From contig CM065313.1 of the NCBI GenBank assembly GCA_033032175.1, positions 20,690,327 to 20,754,326 on the forward strand: a stretch of DNA of 64,000 nucleotides, written 5' to 3'. The position numbers and the translations under genes are program-made. The DNA comes from Saturnia japonica. Its lineage: Eukaryota; Arthropoda; Insecta; Lepidoptera; Saturniidae. Positions 1-10,941 of the stretch are shown here, piece after piece. The notes under the pieces are model-generated. The model searched no databases. It was not told the DNA's origin and saw only the letters and a list, made by a program, of their open reading frames with translations. The first letter of the stretch is position 1. Each line of letters begins with the position of its first letter.

Positions 1-3000
1 ATAAAAAATGATACTTTAATTTTGATGTTTTATATCTTGCACTGAAACATGAAGTGGAATATATTGTCCTATCCACTGTATTCTTTCTTATCGCCCGTTG
101 GTCATTGTCGCTATCGGAACCGCTCGCAGGCCGTAAAGAGGTGATTCGAGGTGGGACCAATGCGCGATGGACCCTATACACGCTCAAGTTTTGAGAACTA
201 ATACATTGACCAAAGTAAAGAATACAAAGTTATATCTAAAATGTATATTATCTATTACCTAATCAGGTAAAATAATCTAGTACACACATGTCTTCAGGAT
301 GTGATTAGCAAAATCACGGTGAGAAATGTATCGCATAATATTCCAGATTCCACTTGAAGTTTGTATTTAACCGGGATCATTATTGGCGTAAATTTCAACT
401 TCATACCACAAGCCGTTTTCGGGAAAGACGTAAAACAAAAGTCCGTTTTTTCATCATGAGCTACGGAACCATAATAATGAAATAAGATGAATCTAAAATG
501 TATTTTAAATAATGCAAGCAAAACCTAATTTAAGTCGATATTTGTAACTTAAATTAAACGTCTTATTAAGTTTGTTCTTTTTTAATTTAAGAACTCCGCT
601 CTTGTTGGTGGAGCAGTTGCCACTGGTCCCTATCCTCTGCCTTTGTTTTGACCTTTTGAAGGTTTATCTATCTATATTTACATATCTGTAGTTCTCTTTT
701 TATGTCCAAATTTAACTCAAAACAGGTTTTAGGTACGAGACAAAACAAATTACTGCATTATAATCGCACGCGGGACTGTTTCCTTTAAAAACGACGCTGA
801 TAGTGTAACATAGAATTAAACAGAAATATAAAATTTAACGCGAGATTATCCAAAAGAAACATGCGTGTGTAGCCACTGTTACCGGTAAGAAAAACGATTG
901 TCCCTTCGAGGTCCTGCACTAATAGGACTCTTTACCGGGCTCCCGCTAAAAGCCGGTCGTGTAGGTTAACCGGACGATTTGTGGCCTCAATTGACTGTCA
1001 ATGAATAGTCGTGAACATTTACCCTGCGAAATGTATTCAGGTCTATTTGGTAAGAATAAATACATGTCGAATTTTAGTTTGAATTTTCTAACTCGGTGAG
1101 ATTTTATTTTGTTTTTTTTTTTTTCTCATCTTTTTATATATTATAGTTCGCTTGGATGTTAATTTGTTAAACCTTGGCCTGAGTAAATATATTTACTGTA
1201 AAACAGGCTTCAGCTTTGAATACATGAAATTATCTAATGTATACCTACAAAATGGTAAAGCGTTTTCTATTAATATCCTGGCTTACAATCATTATCGGTT
1301 GGCAAATGCGTCGGTGTTTTCCTGGAGCTTCTATTCGAAGTGAGCCGCCATTTTTAGACTGGATCTGTTGTTATTTACCAAACATGTCACCTAATATTTG
1401 TAGTTTGCTTATGATCAAATTTTAGGTCTACGATAAGAATAGTCTAAAATTTATAATTAGATTTAAAAACAAAAAAGCCAAGGACGATTATTTCTATATA
1501 AAACTAGATGTGTTGCTTCTCTTTGAAAAATTAATTGAAAAACAGTTAATGATCGTAATCTCAAATTATCAATTGTACGTAAGCGACTCTGGAATATTTC
1601 TGTGTCAATCAAGAATATATTACTCATTTGATCAATTTTTATTTTAAATTATAATCATTCAAAATATTGATAGAGTTTTAGTTCCAAATCGCAAGTGAAA
1701 TGTAATATTAAATAGCCATTGACAATAGATATACTTTGATTTAAAGGAAAATTAAGTATCAAGTCACACTTACCGTTACTATAAGTCCTAAAACGGTTCC
1801 TTATAAATAAATTAGAAGTGAACTCATAACAAAGTGTTAAATTCAAGAGGTTTCAACAATTTCAAAAAGCATTGTAAACAAGTGCGCCAGTTTATTCCCG
1901 CGGGCGCCGTGGGTCGCGGTCGGTGCTACCGTGAGCACTCCACTTAATAATATTTTTCACCTTGTTTCGTTTTCCAATTTTCCGCAAGTCACTCTCGTGG
2001 GTAACGGGCCGTGTTTTGATTTAGAAATACTTCAAGACAGTTCTGGCCCATTTACTGTGTACGATATGATATCGGTACGATATTTCTACAAATAGTTATT
2101 ATATTTTATAGTTCTTTTGACGCGTTTATTAGAGAGTAAAAATGTTGAGCTGCGCGTGCGTCATGTGATGGAAGTTCGGCACGACGAAGTCAACTACCAA
2201 TGAGAATAATTTTAATCCATTTTTATCACTTTATTATAACTGATCACTTTTAAAAGATCAATAAGTTACTTATCAATAACTTAATTATCACTGATGGCTT
2301 CATCATGTTGTTGACACAAGGTATTCTTGAAGTTATTTCTGTTTCGTTATGCCAAAAAAGGTTAACTTGTTGTGTGCATACATAAAGTACACACATTTTT
2401 TTATAGTTTGTATATTCAGATTTTATTCAAAAAGGTTTAACCCAACCTTATGAAATTTTGCACACGGAAAGTAAATATTAGTTTTTGCTCAAGTGATAAG
2501 CTATAAGAATTGTTAATAATATTATTTAAAAATTACGAGACGAAAATCATTACTACTAAATAAACGCTTTCGGAGCCGCGGGAAACTGCTATATGCTATA
2601 TATTACGATACGTACGAATAGTACGATATTTAACTATACCACAGAGCAAACATATCAAGAAAATTCGACTAAAATAGTACCTTTATGTATTATAAATCCA
2701 TTAATGTTGTTTGGTACCAACTGTACTTTTACCTAATCTGGACTATCAATCAAAACTTTGTGGGATGGCATTGTAAATTAAACAAAAAATTAAGAAATTC
2801 AAAATGTTTTCTTTTTAATTATTTTTTATCATCAAGGAGTAGAGATTGTTTGTATGGTGCTTTGATTGAAGTAAAAACATTATATAATGTAAATGACTAT
2901 TTACTCTATTACTCTTTCTGGTATAGTTACAAAGAATAAAGCATAAAAATTAAATAAATATAAAATTTTATTAAAAGTCGTAGATTATAAATAACATCAT

Positions 3001-4037
3001 ATCGTAGCTTGTTAGATGCTGTGGACGTTGGTTATTTTTTTCTCTATTATTTTCAACTTAAACAGAAATCTTTTAATATTTACAGATGTTTAAGCAATTT
3101 CAAATGGTATTATTATACGAAAATACCGGCATTTTATTATGACCTATCAATGTCGGTCTATGTTTCTTTTGCTATGCATAATAATATATTTTGTACCTTT
3201 GTATAAATTATGATATTGGAAAATAAAAATTTGTTTTATTAGAAAAGTTTTTTTTTTAATTGAGCCATTAACAATTTCTCATTATCTAACGAGGGTCACA
3301 TCTTACAATGAAGGTAAATATCATAGCATAACCTATAAAATAGTAACAGTGGCAATTTCTGGAATACGCCTGGCAAACTACAACAAAATAGCTGAAAATC
3401 CGTTGTTAACCATTGGTCGATGCATCCTGGTGGCTGCACGTGAAAGCCAGTAACAGTCCCTAGGTTTTACGTGTTACCAACTACCAACCTCATTTTTTAA
3501 AAGCAAATCTTATCATGTTATTAGAATTTAGCAAATCGGGGTTCAATAATTCAAGAAGACGACATATACGATATCTTAGTAAAAGCAAAACATAAAAAAA
3601 TACTGTAATATTTTTAGTAAGGTAGGACATAATTTCATATTTTCCGTTCATTGTCATCGTCCACTTGGCGACGTTTTCGCTTGACCCCACTTGCACCAAT
3701 CTAATTTTGTTCACCCAAGTCCAATATCTGACAAACATTTGGATCAATATTTTGTATATGTTTATTTTTAATCTTATGAGATAAATAATACTATTAATAA
3801 TTTATAAAATTCAATTTAAACAACTATCAAAAACAACGATATAAGCTTTTAATTGTATTATTAAACTAACTTATCCTTGTTTCAAAACGGGTCGCGCTCT
3901 CAGTAAAAGTTAGTCTCAGTTAGGACTCCAGTCTTTTTGAAGATGGTTATAAATTTTATATAAGCTGCAGAGGCTACTTAACTTCAGGTGGTTACATGCC
4001 TATTTGATATTTTAAACTTTAAAAGAAGGCGCCAAAG
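1..4037. other. AT-rich non-coding stretch, no gene seen
   Basis: Open frames here are short, AT-driven and without recognisable protein similarity. Two less AT-rich islets stand out by eye (about 845-1040 and 1880-2050) but carry no coding or RNA signature I can name. I see no repeat shared with the rest of the window. Confidence 0.6.
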
Positions 4038-4039
4038 TA

Positions 4040-4070
4040 CAAGGTGTCCAGAAAGGGTATCGGGTATTTG
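4040..4070 (+). repeat. left terminal inverted repeat of the rosa-type mariner
   Basis: These 31 bp are the exact reverse complement of 5312-5342. They begin CAAGGTGTCC next to the TA target site and are the expected transposase binding site. Confidence 0.95.
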
Positions 4071-4155
4071 TTTTCGCGCCATATTCGAAACGGGGCGTCT
4101 AAAGGGTGCGGGGAGGGGTTCGTGGCGTCCGCCATTTTGTGGAGTTTTAGTCACG

Positions 4156-5235
4156 ATGGAACAATACTCGGGGACGCATCGCGCATTTTGCGTACGAGCG
4201 TATTATCGTAATGGTGATTCAATAGTGACTGCTCAACATCTCTATCGTGCGGAATATCGTACACGCCACGCGCCAAGTGACGATAGCATTAGGAAATGGA
4301 TCAGGATGTTCGAGAATACAGGTGCGACAGTTAAAATTCAAAACTCTGGTCGTCCTCGTTCAGTTCGCGATGAAGAAACAATTGAAGAAGTTGAGGCGTC
4401 GGTTCGTCAAAATCCGTCTTTATCCATCCGAAAGCGAAGCCAAGCGTTGAACATCAAAATATCGTCTTTACATTCGATTTTAAAGAAAGACGTACATCTA
4501 AAAGCCTATAAAATTCAATTGGTTCAAGAATTGAAGGATACGGACTATGCTAATCGACTGAATTTTGCGAATGAAATGCTGCAGCGATTTAACAACTTTA
4601 ACAACATACTGTTCAGTGACGAAGAAAATTTTCACCTGAATGGTCATGTTAATAAGCAGAATTGTCGGTACTGGGCAGTGGAGAATCCGAGATGAAAGCA
4701 TGAACGACCCCTGCATAGCCCAAAGGTCGTTGTTTGGGCCGCTATGTCTGCTAAAGGCATAATTGGTCCTTATTTTCATGAAGATCAACGAGGCCGAGCA
4801 ATTAATGTGAATAGTGACCGTTATTGCGATATGTTGCGAAATTTTTTGGTCCCAGAGTTGCAGGAGTTTGCAGGTTTCAACTCAAGAACGTGGTTCCAGC
4901 AAGATGGGGCCACTTGCCATACCTCAAATGACTCAATGAAAGTTGTTAACGAATTATTCCCTAATAAAGTCATTTCGCGAAGGGGTAACATCAACTGGCC
5001 TCCCAGAAGCCCCGACCTTAGCCCGCTTGATTATTTTGCATGGGGATACCTTAAAAGTAAGGTTTATCAAAACAATCCGACGAATCTAACCCAGTTAAAG
5101 CAAAACATCAGGTCAGAAATGGCAGCAATATCGATAGCTATGTGTCAACGTGTTATCGCCAATCTTCGTTTCCGTTTAGTAGAGTGCCAGCAACGTAACG
5201 GTCATCATTTGGATAACATCATCTTTTCCAAATAA
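4156..5235 (+). pseudogene. mariner transposase, full length but with one in-frame TGA
   Basis: The frame codes for a 359-codon DD41D transposase that would cut and paste the element in the nucleus. The ATG at 4156 is chosen because the homologous protein starts there; the open frame upstream runs back through the TIR. An N-terminal helix-turn-helix region is followed by a GRPR linker motif (near residue 65). The first catalytic Asp is in FSDEENFHLNG, the second in WFQQDGATCHT and the third in SPDLSPLDYFAWG. The only lesion is a TGA at 4693-4695, just after the YWAVENPR stretch; the frame then continues unbroken to the TAA at 5233-5235. A single C-to-T change of a CGA codon would explain it. 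Translation would give two halves, so this copy is probably inactive unless the stop is read through. Confidence 0.9.
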
Positions 5236-5311
5236 TTCTCCAATTCATATGCTAATAATAAACAATAAACTTTTTTATTGCATACAAATAATTTTTGTTT
5301 CATTGAACTTA

Positions 5312-5342
5312 CAAATACCCGATACCCTTTCTGGACACCTTG
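5312..5342 (-). repeat. right terminal inverted repeat of the rosa-type mariner
   Basis: Exact 31-bp inverted copy of the left end, followed by TA at 5343-5344. Confidence 0.95.
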
Positions 5343-5344
5343 TA

Positions 5345-6084
5345 GTTCAACATATCAAATTTTGTTTCTGTACATGACAAAGCGTAAATGACTTCTTTTT
5401 CATATTTTATAAGCAAAAGTGGTTGTTATATTTAATAGATACTAAATATGGACATAAATTATTTATGTCTGCAATCTAAGAATATTCAACTATATAAAAA
5501 AATACTTTATCGTTTGAAACTAATGTGTTAAAAAACTTTTTAAATTTTAAATCTTTCTCCCAATCTCTCCCCAAGCATTTGTCCAAACATTGGTCATAAC
5601 TCACACTCAGCGATATGATACGAAGGGGCGAAGACGCAGGTAACTCGACGGAAAATCTAATTTAGCAAATTGAATTACACTGTCCACTAAGTCGCGGATA
5701 AATTTCTGATATCCCCCCTTCTTTGTGACGTGTTATTATTGTATGATATATGTGATGGATGTTCGAGAAATTTCCAACGAATTGTTGTAATGGATTACTT
5801 TAAGGTAAATAAGTCGTTTCTGTGATTGGTATATGCGTTTTATTTTTTTAGTAGCTGTTAAACCTTCGAAGGGATGGTCTGATTGTAAAGATCCTTACCT
5901 AAATTGCTCAACAATGTTTGGTGGCTTGAAAAAATAGACAAAGAAATTTTATTCCAATAGTCAGAAATCATCTATGGGTACCTAGCAAGGTAATATATAT
6001 AGCATTGCATATATATATATATATATATAGCAAGGTAATAAGGTAAATTAAGCAGGATATATTTTTTTGTTATGAACCATCTAC
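5345..6084. other. non-coding spacer
   Basis: AT-rich, with a short (AT)n run at about 6009-6028. I see no gene or recognised element. Confidence 0.6.
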
Positions 6085-6234
6085 AGGCGAGGATAAACCT
6101 GACTGTTGGCGTGGCGATACAGGCCGTGGCGACGTATCGCCACGTTATATGATGGAATATATAATATGTACTATGAATTGGCGATGGTAAACCTGATTGT
6201 TGGCGTGACGATACAGGCCGTGGCGACGACTGGT
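6085..6234 (+). repeat. imperfect tandem repeat of a GC-richer block with an internal hairpin
   Basis: The block around TGTTGGCGTGGCGATACAGG at 6091-6134 recurs at 6186-6228 with few changes. In the first copy CGTGGCGATAC (6110-6120) is perfectly complementary to GTATCGCCACG (6134-6144), giving an 11-bp stem with a 13-nt loop. The second copy lacks the right arm. The class is unknown. Confidence 0.7.
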
Positions 6235-6825
6235 TGGCGTGGCTTCTTTCTCTCTCTCTTTCTTTCTGTTATTCACTTTTATGTTTCACATATATCGGGC
6301 GTCCCGTGACTACCAACTTTTTTTAATACCTACTATGATAATAAATTGCTGTTTATTTTGCGTATTTAGTAAAAAATATCGTGATCTACTCTTGATGCAA
6401 ATTATTGTAAGTACCTATTTTATGAACGTTTTTCGTTACACAGCAATAAGGTTAGAGGAGCGATGGCCACTGGAGTGCGGTTACAGCAGTTAAAAGTAAG
6501 AGATGCCACGTGAGTTAGCTACAATTTATATGGAAATCAGACAAGGGGCTGCATAGGACAGGAGTAGCGCATGTCTTTATCACCACAATTGTAATGTTTA
6601 GAGTTGATCATTACATATTATAAAACAAAGTCCTCTCGCCGCGTTTGTCTGAACGACGATAAACTAAAAAACTACCGAACGGATTTCAAGACGGCTTTCA
6701 TCAGTGGACGGAGTGATTTATGATGTGTAAATTAGCTGAAATATGACGATGACTGTTGAAGATGTAGGAAAAAAAACATGTCGACTGGGAGCATTAAAGG
6801 CGTGCACCGCGTAAGCTAATAGAGT
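6235..6825. other. non-coding spacer with LINE 3'-like debris
   Basis: Around 6655-6760 a stretch resembles the common insect repeat phrasing in which a 'contact' sequence such as ACTACCGAACGGATTTC appears. It is too decayed to classify. No gene is seen. Confidence 0.4.
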
Positions 6826-6925
6826 TATTATTATTATTATATGCTTTATTCCACATAAAATTACAAATGGTGTACTTCATGCTAAAAGCATTCTCTATCA
6901 GACTTCCAGGAGAGCAAGAGAAAGG
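6826..6925 (+). repeat. dispersed repeat family H, copy 1
   Basis: The stretch from the (ATT)n run through ATGCTTTATTCCACA to CAGACTTCCAGGAGAGCAAG recurs at about 20190-20300. A simple-repeat head followed by a conserved body suggests a non-LTR 3' end in reverse orientation, but this is not certain. Confidence 0.6.
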
Positions 6926-8229
6926 TATATTCATGGTATGCATAATATTTAGTAAAAAAAAAGAAAAATCTAGTCAATATTCAATTGCTCCAAGTAAAAC
7001 CCACGTAGCGAATACTTGAAGGAATCCCGAGAGTTTCCCAGTATATGTATTATGGAATAATTTCTCGTAAATGTAGCCATGTGTGCTCTGGTGCGAAGTC
7101 GGAGCGAGTTGCTAGTGGACTGCAGATATTTGAATGAATCTCAAATGCAACTTCCAAAATACACCGATAAGTATTGACCGATTTTCAACTTGACAATGGC
7201 GAGTAAAAGATAATGTCCAAACATAATATTGGGAAGGTTTCGTTACGATGTTTTCTTCTGCGAAATAGGATGCTTACTGTAAGATTAAAACTTACCTTGA
7301 TGTCAGTAAAAAATTTTTACTATTAAGTAGCGAAAACTGTACACGGCTCGACTGCTGGATCCCCCAACTCCAAATCTATTACTTCCACAAAGTAGCTGCA
7401 GTTTCAACATTGTCCTAAAAAGTAAGATCCTATCAGTGAGTGTACTCTTTTCATCTATCATTTTAACCTAAAAAATATGTGGGCTTCTTGTTTTGAGTTG
7501 GACAAAACTGTCGCTTAGTAAAGTTCAATCAAAAATATCGGTATCTTAGTATCTAATTATCGGCCGATGGCAAAAGATAACGTACCTAACTAAACCAGTT
7601 ATTTTAACTATTTCCTTTAACACTATAAATTACGTTTGTTCTTAAGGAGGGTAAATCAAGTGCAGGTGTTATTTGATCCTTTTATTTTTTTACATATCTT
7701 ATGTAATAAATACCCAAGCTCCCGGACTACGACCGTTGTCCGTGTCAGTCTCCCGAGACGAATCTAATTGCATTTTCGCTGAGGTGAGCTCCGCGCGCTT
7801 CACTTACTTTTTACTGCTTTCCTACGCTGATAATCAGATAATCTGACTCGGTCCTGTACGAGCTCTCGAATTATCTCTATGCACCGAAATAAATTTAGCC
7901 ACAAGAATAGATATACAAAACAAAAATTACACGCCACACGCAAGTAGCGTGTCATTCTACTTTTCTTTAAAGGCTGCCTACGTGAGGAATTTTACCTCCA
8001 GTTCCACTAGATCCTAGTATAAATCTGTATAGATTTTATGCCTTAAGGTCTACGTGCGTATGGGGGCTTAAGTGACAGAAGTAGTCCAACGACATCGGCC
8101 TGAACGGAAAGCCGAAAGACGAAACGGATCGTGTATGACGCATCGGTTCAGTTGGCGCCTGAACAGACGTATCGGTGCGTAATTAAAAATAGTTTTAAGT
8201 TTTATTATAATAATTTTTTTATTAAATCA
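6926..8229. other. non-coding spacer
   Basis: No gene recognised. About 7690-7870 is less AT-rich and appears unique within the window. Confidence 0.55.
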
Positions 8230-9003
8230 GTCTATTGGGTAAAGGGTTGGGTATTGGGCGCATTACGTAAGATTCGCCAGTTAACAGATATTGCCACTGC
8301 TAGGTTAGTCTACTTCGCTTACTTCCATAGCTTTTTGTCTTACGGTAATTTGCTGTGGGGTTCAGCAGCTGAGGTAGATACCATATCTATATTACAAAAA
8401 CGGGCAATTCGTGCAATTTACAACCTAAAACCTCGTGAATCACTAAAGAAAAAATTTCAGGAATATAATATCTTAACTTTGCCCTCCCAATACATCCTTG
8501 ATAACTTAATGTATATTCGTAAAAACTCAGTCAAGTTAGATTTTGCCAAAGATATGCACAATATTAATATAAAAATAGAGATAAATTAGTCGTACCGTGT
8601 TTTAGACTAAGTAGGTCCAATAAAAGTTTTTTAGGTAATAGTGACAGGTTTTATAATAAGATCCCGAAGCATATTACTGATTTACCGGACAACAAGTTCA
8701 AGGACCATATCAAGCAAGTTTTACTGTGAAAAGGTTATTATAGGGTGGATCATTATAAGAATGATAGTATGTCTGGAAGTGACTTCCTCTTTGTGCATCC
8801 ACTAAATTATTATTTTTGTACCTGTTATATTAACATTTGTACAGTTAACAAAAAAAAAAGATAACCCCGATCGACTATCTTACCGGTTCTTCTCGATGTC
8901 TGGGATGTTTTCCGAACCGGTAGTAGTGTTTTGACGTCCATAAGTGCCTTCTTATGGCCTAAATTGAATAAAGATTATTTTGATTTTGGTATTTTTGATT
9001 TTG
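8230..9003 (+). mobile_element. 3' fragment of a non-LTR retrotransposon (family T, ATTTTG-rich tail)
   Basis: The frame up to the TAG at 8587-8589 carries the end of a LINE reverse-transcriptase ORF. It shows the sequence LGALRKIRQLTDIATAR, then YGNLLWGSA and LQKRAIRAIYNL, which is the conserved region after the polymerase domain in Jockey/CR1-type elements. Homologous-looking codons continue past the stop in a broken state. The 3' UTR contains an inverted pair around ACCGGTTCTTCTCGATGTC and GAACCGGT (about 8882-8921) and ends in a degenerate ATTTTGATTTTG tail (about 8970-9003). The same UTR is found reversed at 44388-44640, 57031-57365, 57465-57525 and 58850-59085. This copy is 5'-truncated and dead. 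Confidence 0.8.
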
Positions 9004-9964
9004 AAACATTAGCTTTCTTCTAAAAGTTTTATTGTCGAAACTATTTTTTAGAAAGCAAAGTTCACACAATGCTCTTTTTTAATGAATGCTAAGTCAGCTT
9101 AATGCTAATTCGACCACAACTTGCAGCAAACCGTAATGAACTGATGCGATTGTTTCATTTAAGTGAACACATCCGATCACTGACGCATGTTTGTCTGTTC
9201 AGTTTTATCCCATAATGTATGGTAGAACTACCCTTGTAAAAATTTAATAAGGATATGTTAAGGCAACTCAAAATTCACTTCCATTTACGAACCAAACTAA
9301 ATGATGCCACATAAAATGCTTTCATAATTAAAATATTTTACTAGAGCGATTCCGCTGTTGTAAGCTAGTTATTAGCGAATATGAAACTATTGTTTTAGTT
9401 CGGAGCTTAGCGGACTAACAGGACGGGATATGTAGTTTCGCGAGTGACACATGCCACCTGGGGTAATCCTTGTCCGGTTTTCGGGTAATCCAGTCATGAC
9501 GGAGATTTCAGTTGACACGGGTCCATAAAACGAGTGATATACTGGCACATTACACTAAGCTATCGGGATGGAAATAAACGTAAAACCTAAACTATACTTA
9601 TTAGAATAAGGGTTAATGTAATTTATTTAATACTAGCAGCGCCTCATGGTTTCACCCGTATTAAATTTATTCTATAAAGTATCCACCGTGCAGCTACGCC
9701 GCCAACGCATGTAGGTTTGTATTATCTTCCCGTTATAGTCTACAGCTTCGCACATTACTTGACATTCATGTTTACAGCTCCGCCTCTTAGGACCCCAGCG
9801 TGAAGTTAAATAACCTATAACTTTTCACCATATATAGGCCATAAATTATCCTTCACATATGTATACACGAATATACAAAATTTGCATTTTTTTCTTCAGA
9901 ATATTTGTATAGATTAAGACTCCGTTTGCAGGCAAGGTCAGGATGGATTAACTATCTATCGATG
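9004..9964. other. non-coding spacer
   Basis: No gene is seen. The part at about 9640-9840 resembles the heads of dispersed insect repeats (compare 19020-19160), at low confidence. About 9390-9560 is less AT-rich and unique here. Confidence 0.45.
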
Positions 9965-10615
9965 TTCGTCATTGTATTCGACTGCCGTAATCGTTTGACC
10001 ACATTTTAGAAAGCTGCAGTGATCGACACCGGCGCTAGTCCACCAAACACTCACAAGTTACTTTTTATTAGTCAATTTTGGTTTCCTGCCCGGATTTTGC
10101 TGGGTGTCCAGTGTTCAGCCATTGCGACGAGCGCTTCCGATTATCGTAAAGTATCCACTTTTCATCACAAGTAATGATTCGATTAAAAATCCCTTCATTA
10201 TTGTGTCGGTTGAGCAAAGTAACACAGCAGTCAACGCGTGTTTGCAAGTTCGATTCACTCAATTCATGAGGTACCCGTCGTTCAAATTTTGTACTTTCCC
10301 GATTTGCTTCAAGTGGTTTAATACAGTTTTATCACTTACTTCGAAGCCTGCAGCTATCTCTGAAGTGCTTTGTGATGGATACACTTCTACAATAGCCTTT
10401 AATTCTTCATTTTCAAGTAGGCTCTCCGGCCGTCCACGGGATTTGTTTCGTAGGCCAAAATTTCCAGAACGAAAACGTTGAATCCAAAAACGTACCGTGT
10501 TTTCTTTTGCGACACTAGCGCCGTATACATCATTAATCCTTCGAGCTGTTTCTGCAGCACTGGTGCCACGGTAGAACTCGTACTCGTAAATATACCGATA
10601 TTTCATGTTTTCCAT
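9965..10615 (-). pseudogene. mariner transposase relic with frameshifts, C-terminal third missing
   Basis: The start is the ATG at 10615 (MENMKYRYIYEYEFYRGTSA). An N-terminal helix-turn-helix region (VRFWIQRFRSGNFGL, then GRPESL) is followed by the catalytic-core signature ITCDEKWILYDNRKRS, as in cecropia-subfamily and Hsmar1-like transposases. One base is missing between 10276 and 10277 (a TGG Trp codon in VPHEL context). A second frame change follows the WLNTGHPAKS motif. Readable homology (VWWTSAGV, then FLKCGQTITAVEY) ends near 9965. The second and third catalytic Asp are absent, so the copy cannot work. Confidence 0.88.
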
Positions 10616-10804
10616 TGTGCGGTAATAAGCGGCGCCAAAGAAAAAAATAATAAGGAAAAAACAAATGAATGACTGTTTTCAAAACTCAAATGTACCAGTT
10701 AAATGAATTTATAAATTTGAATTTGGAATTCTTAACCAAAGAGGAGATATTTCAGATCAAAGTGGTCAGTACGACAAAACGCTAATATCATATGCAAGGA
10801 CCAA
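9965..10804 (-). mobile_element. truncated mariner (Hsmar1/cecropia-like)
   Basis: The transposase relic 10615-9965 is preceded on the - strand by a mariner-like 5' UTR. A probable left end lies at 10804 (reads TTGGTCCTTGCATATGATA) beside a TA at 10805-10806. No matching right end is visible near 9960, so the 3' third is missing. Next to it, from 10805 on, lies a Helitron piece that begins in the middle of that family's consensus. The simplest reading is that the mariner jumped into a TA of the Helitron and was later cut by a deletion. Confidence 0.75.
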
Positions 10805-10941
10805 TATTAGTAACAGATATTATTGATAAATTTTAGCTTTTTGCACTTCTTCTCCATATAAACTTTAACCATGCCAAATCTCACAATCCTCCGCGCTTAA
10901 AAAAGGGTGGAAAGCTTTTACTTCACGTATTATTATATAGA
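10805..10941 (-). mobile_element. Helitron fragment (5' end retained)
   Basis: The 5' terminus on the - strand lies at about 10941 and reads TCTATATAATAATACGTGAA after an A. The body matches the Helitron copies at 26346-26700, 32311-32669 and 45130-45482 from the TAGTAACAGATATTAT stretch onward. The 3' half with the hairpin is missing because the mariner at 9965-10804 adjoins it. Confidence 0.75.

Larger units (their letters stand above)
4040..5342 (+). mobile_element. near-intact mariner transposon of the DD41D (rosa) type
   Basis: A 1303-bp Tc1/mariner element. It has perfect 31-bp terminal inverted repeats (4040-4070 and 5312-5342, starting CAAGGTGTCC), and a TA dinucleotide sits on each side (4038-4039 and 5343-5344), the expected target duplication. 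One transposase reading frame fills the interior. The family is assigned from the spacing of the catalytic residues: 41 residues lie between the second Asp (in WFQQDGAT) and the third (in SPDLSPLDYF), which matches the rosa/DD41D group rather than classic DD34D mariners. Perfect TIRs and a single coding lesion suggest a recent insertion. Confidence 0.93.

Noticed and set aside
3988..4155. Upstream extension of the rosa transposase frame to 3988
   Set aside because: It runs through the TIR and outside the element; the homologous start is the ATG at 4156.
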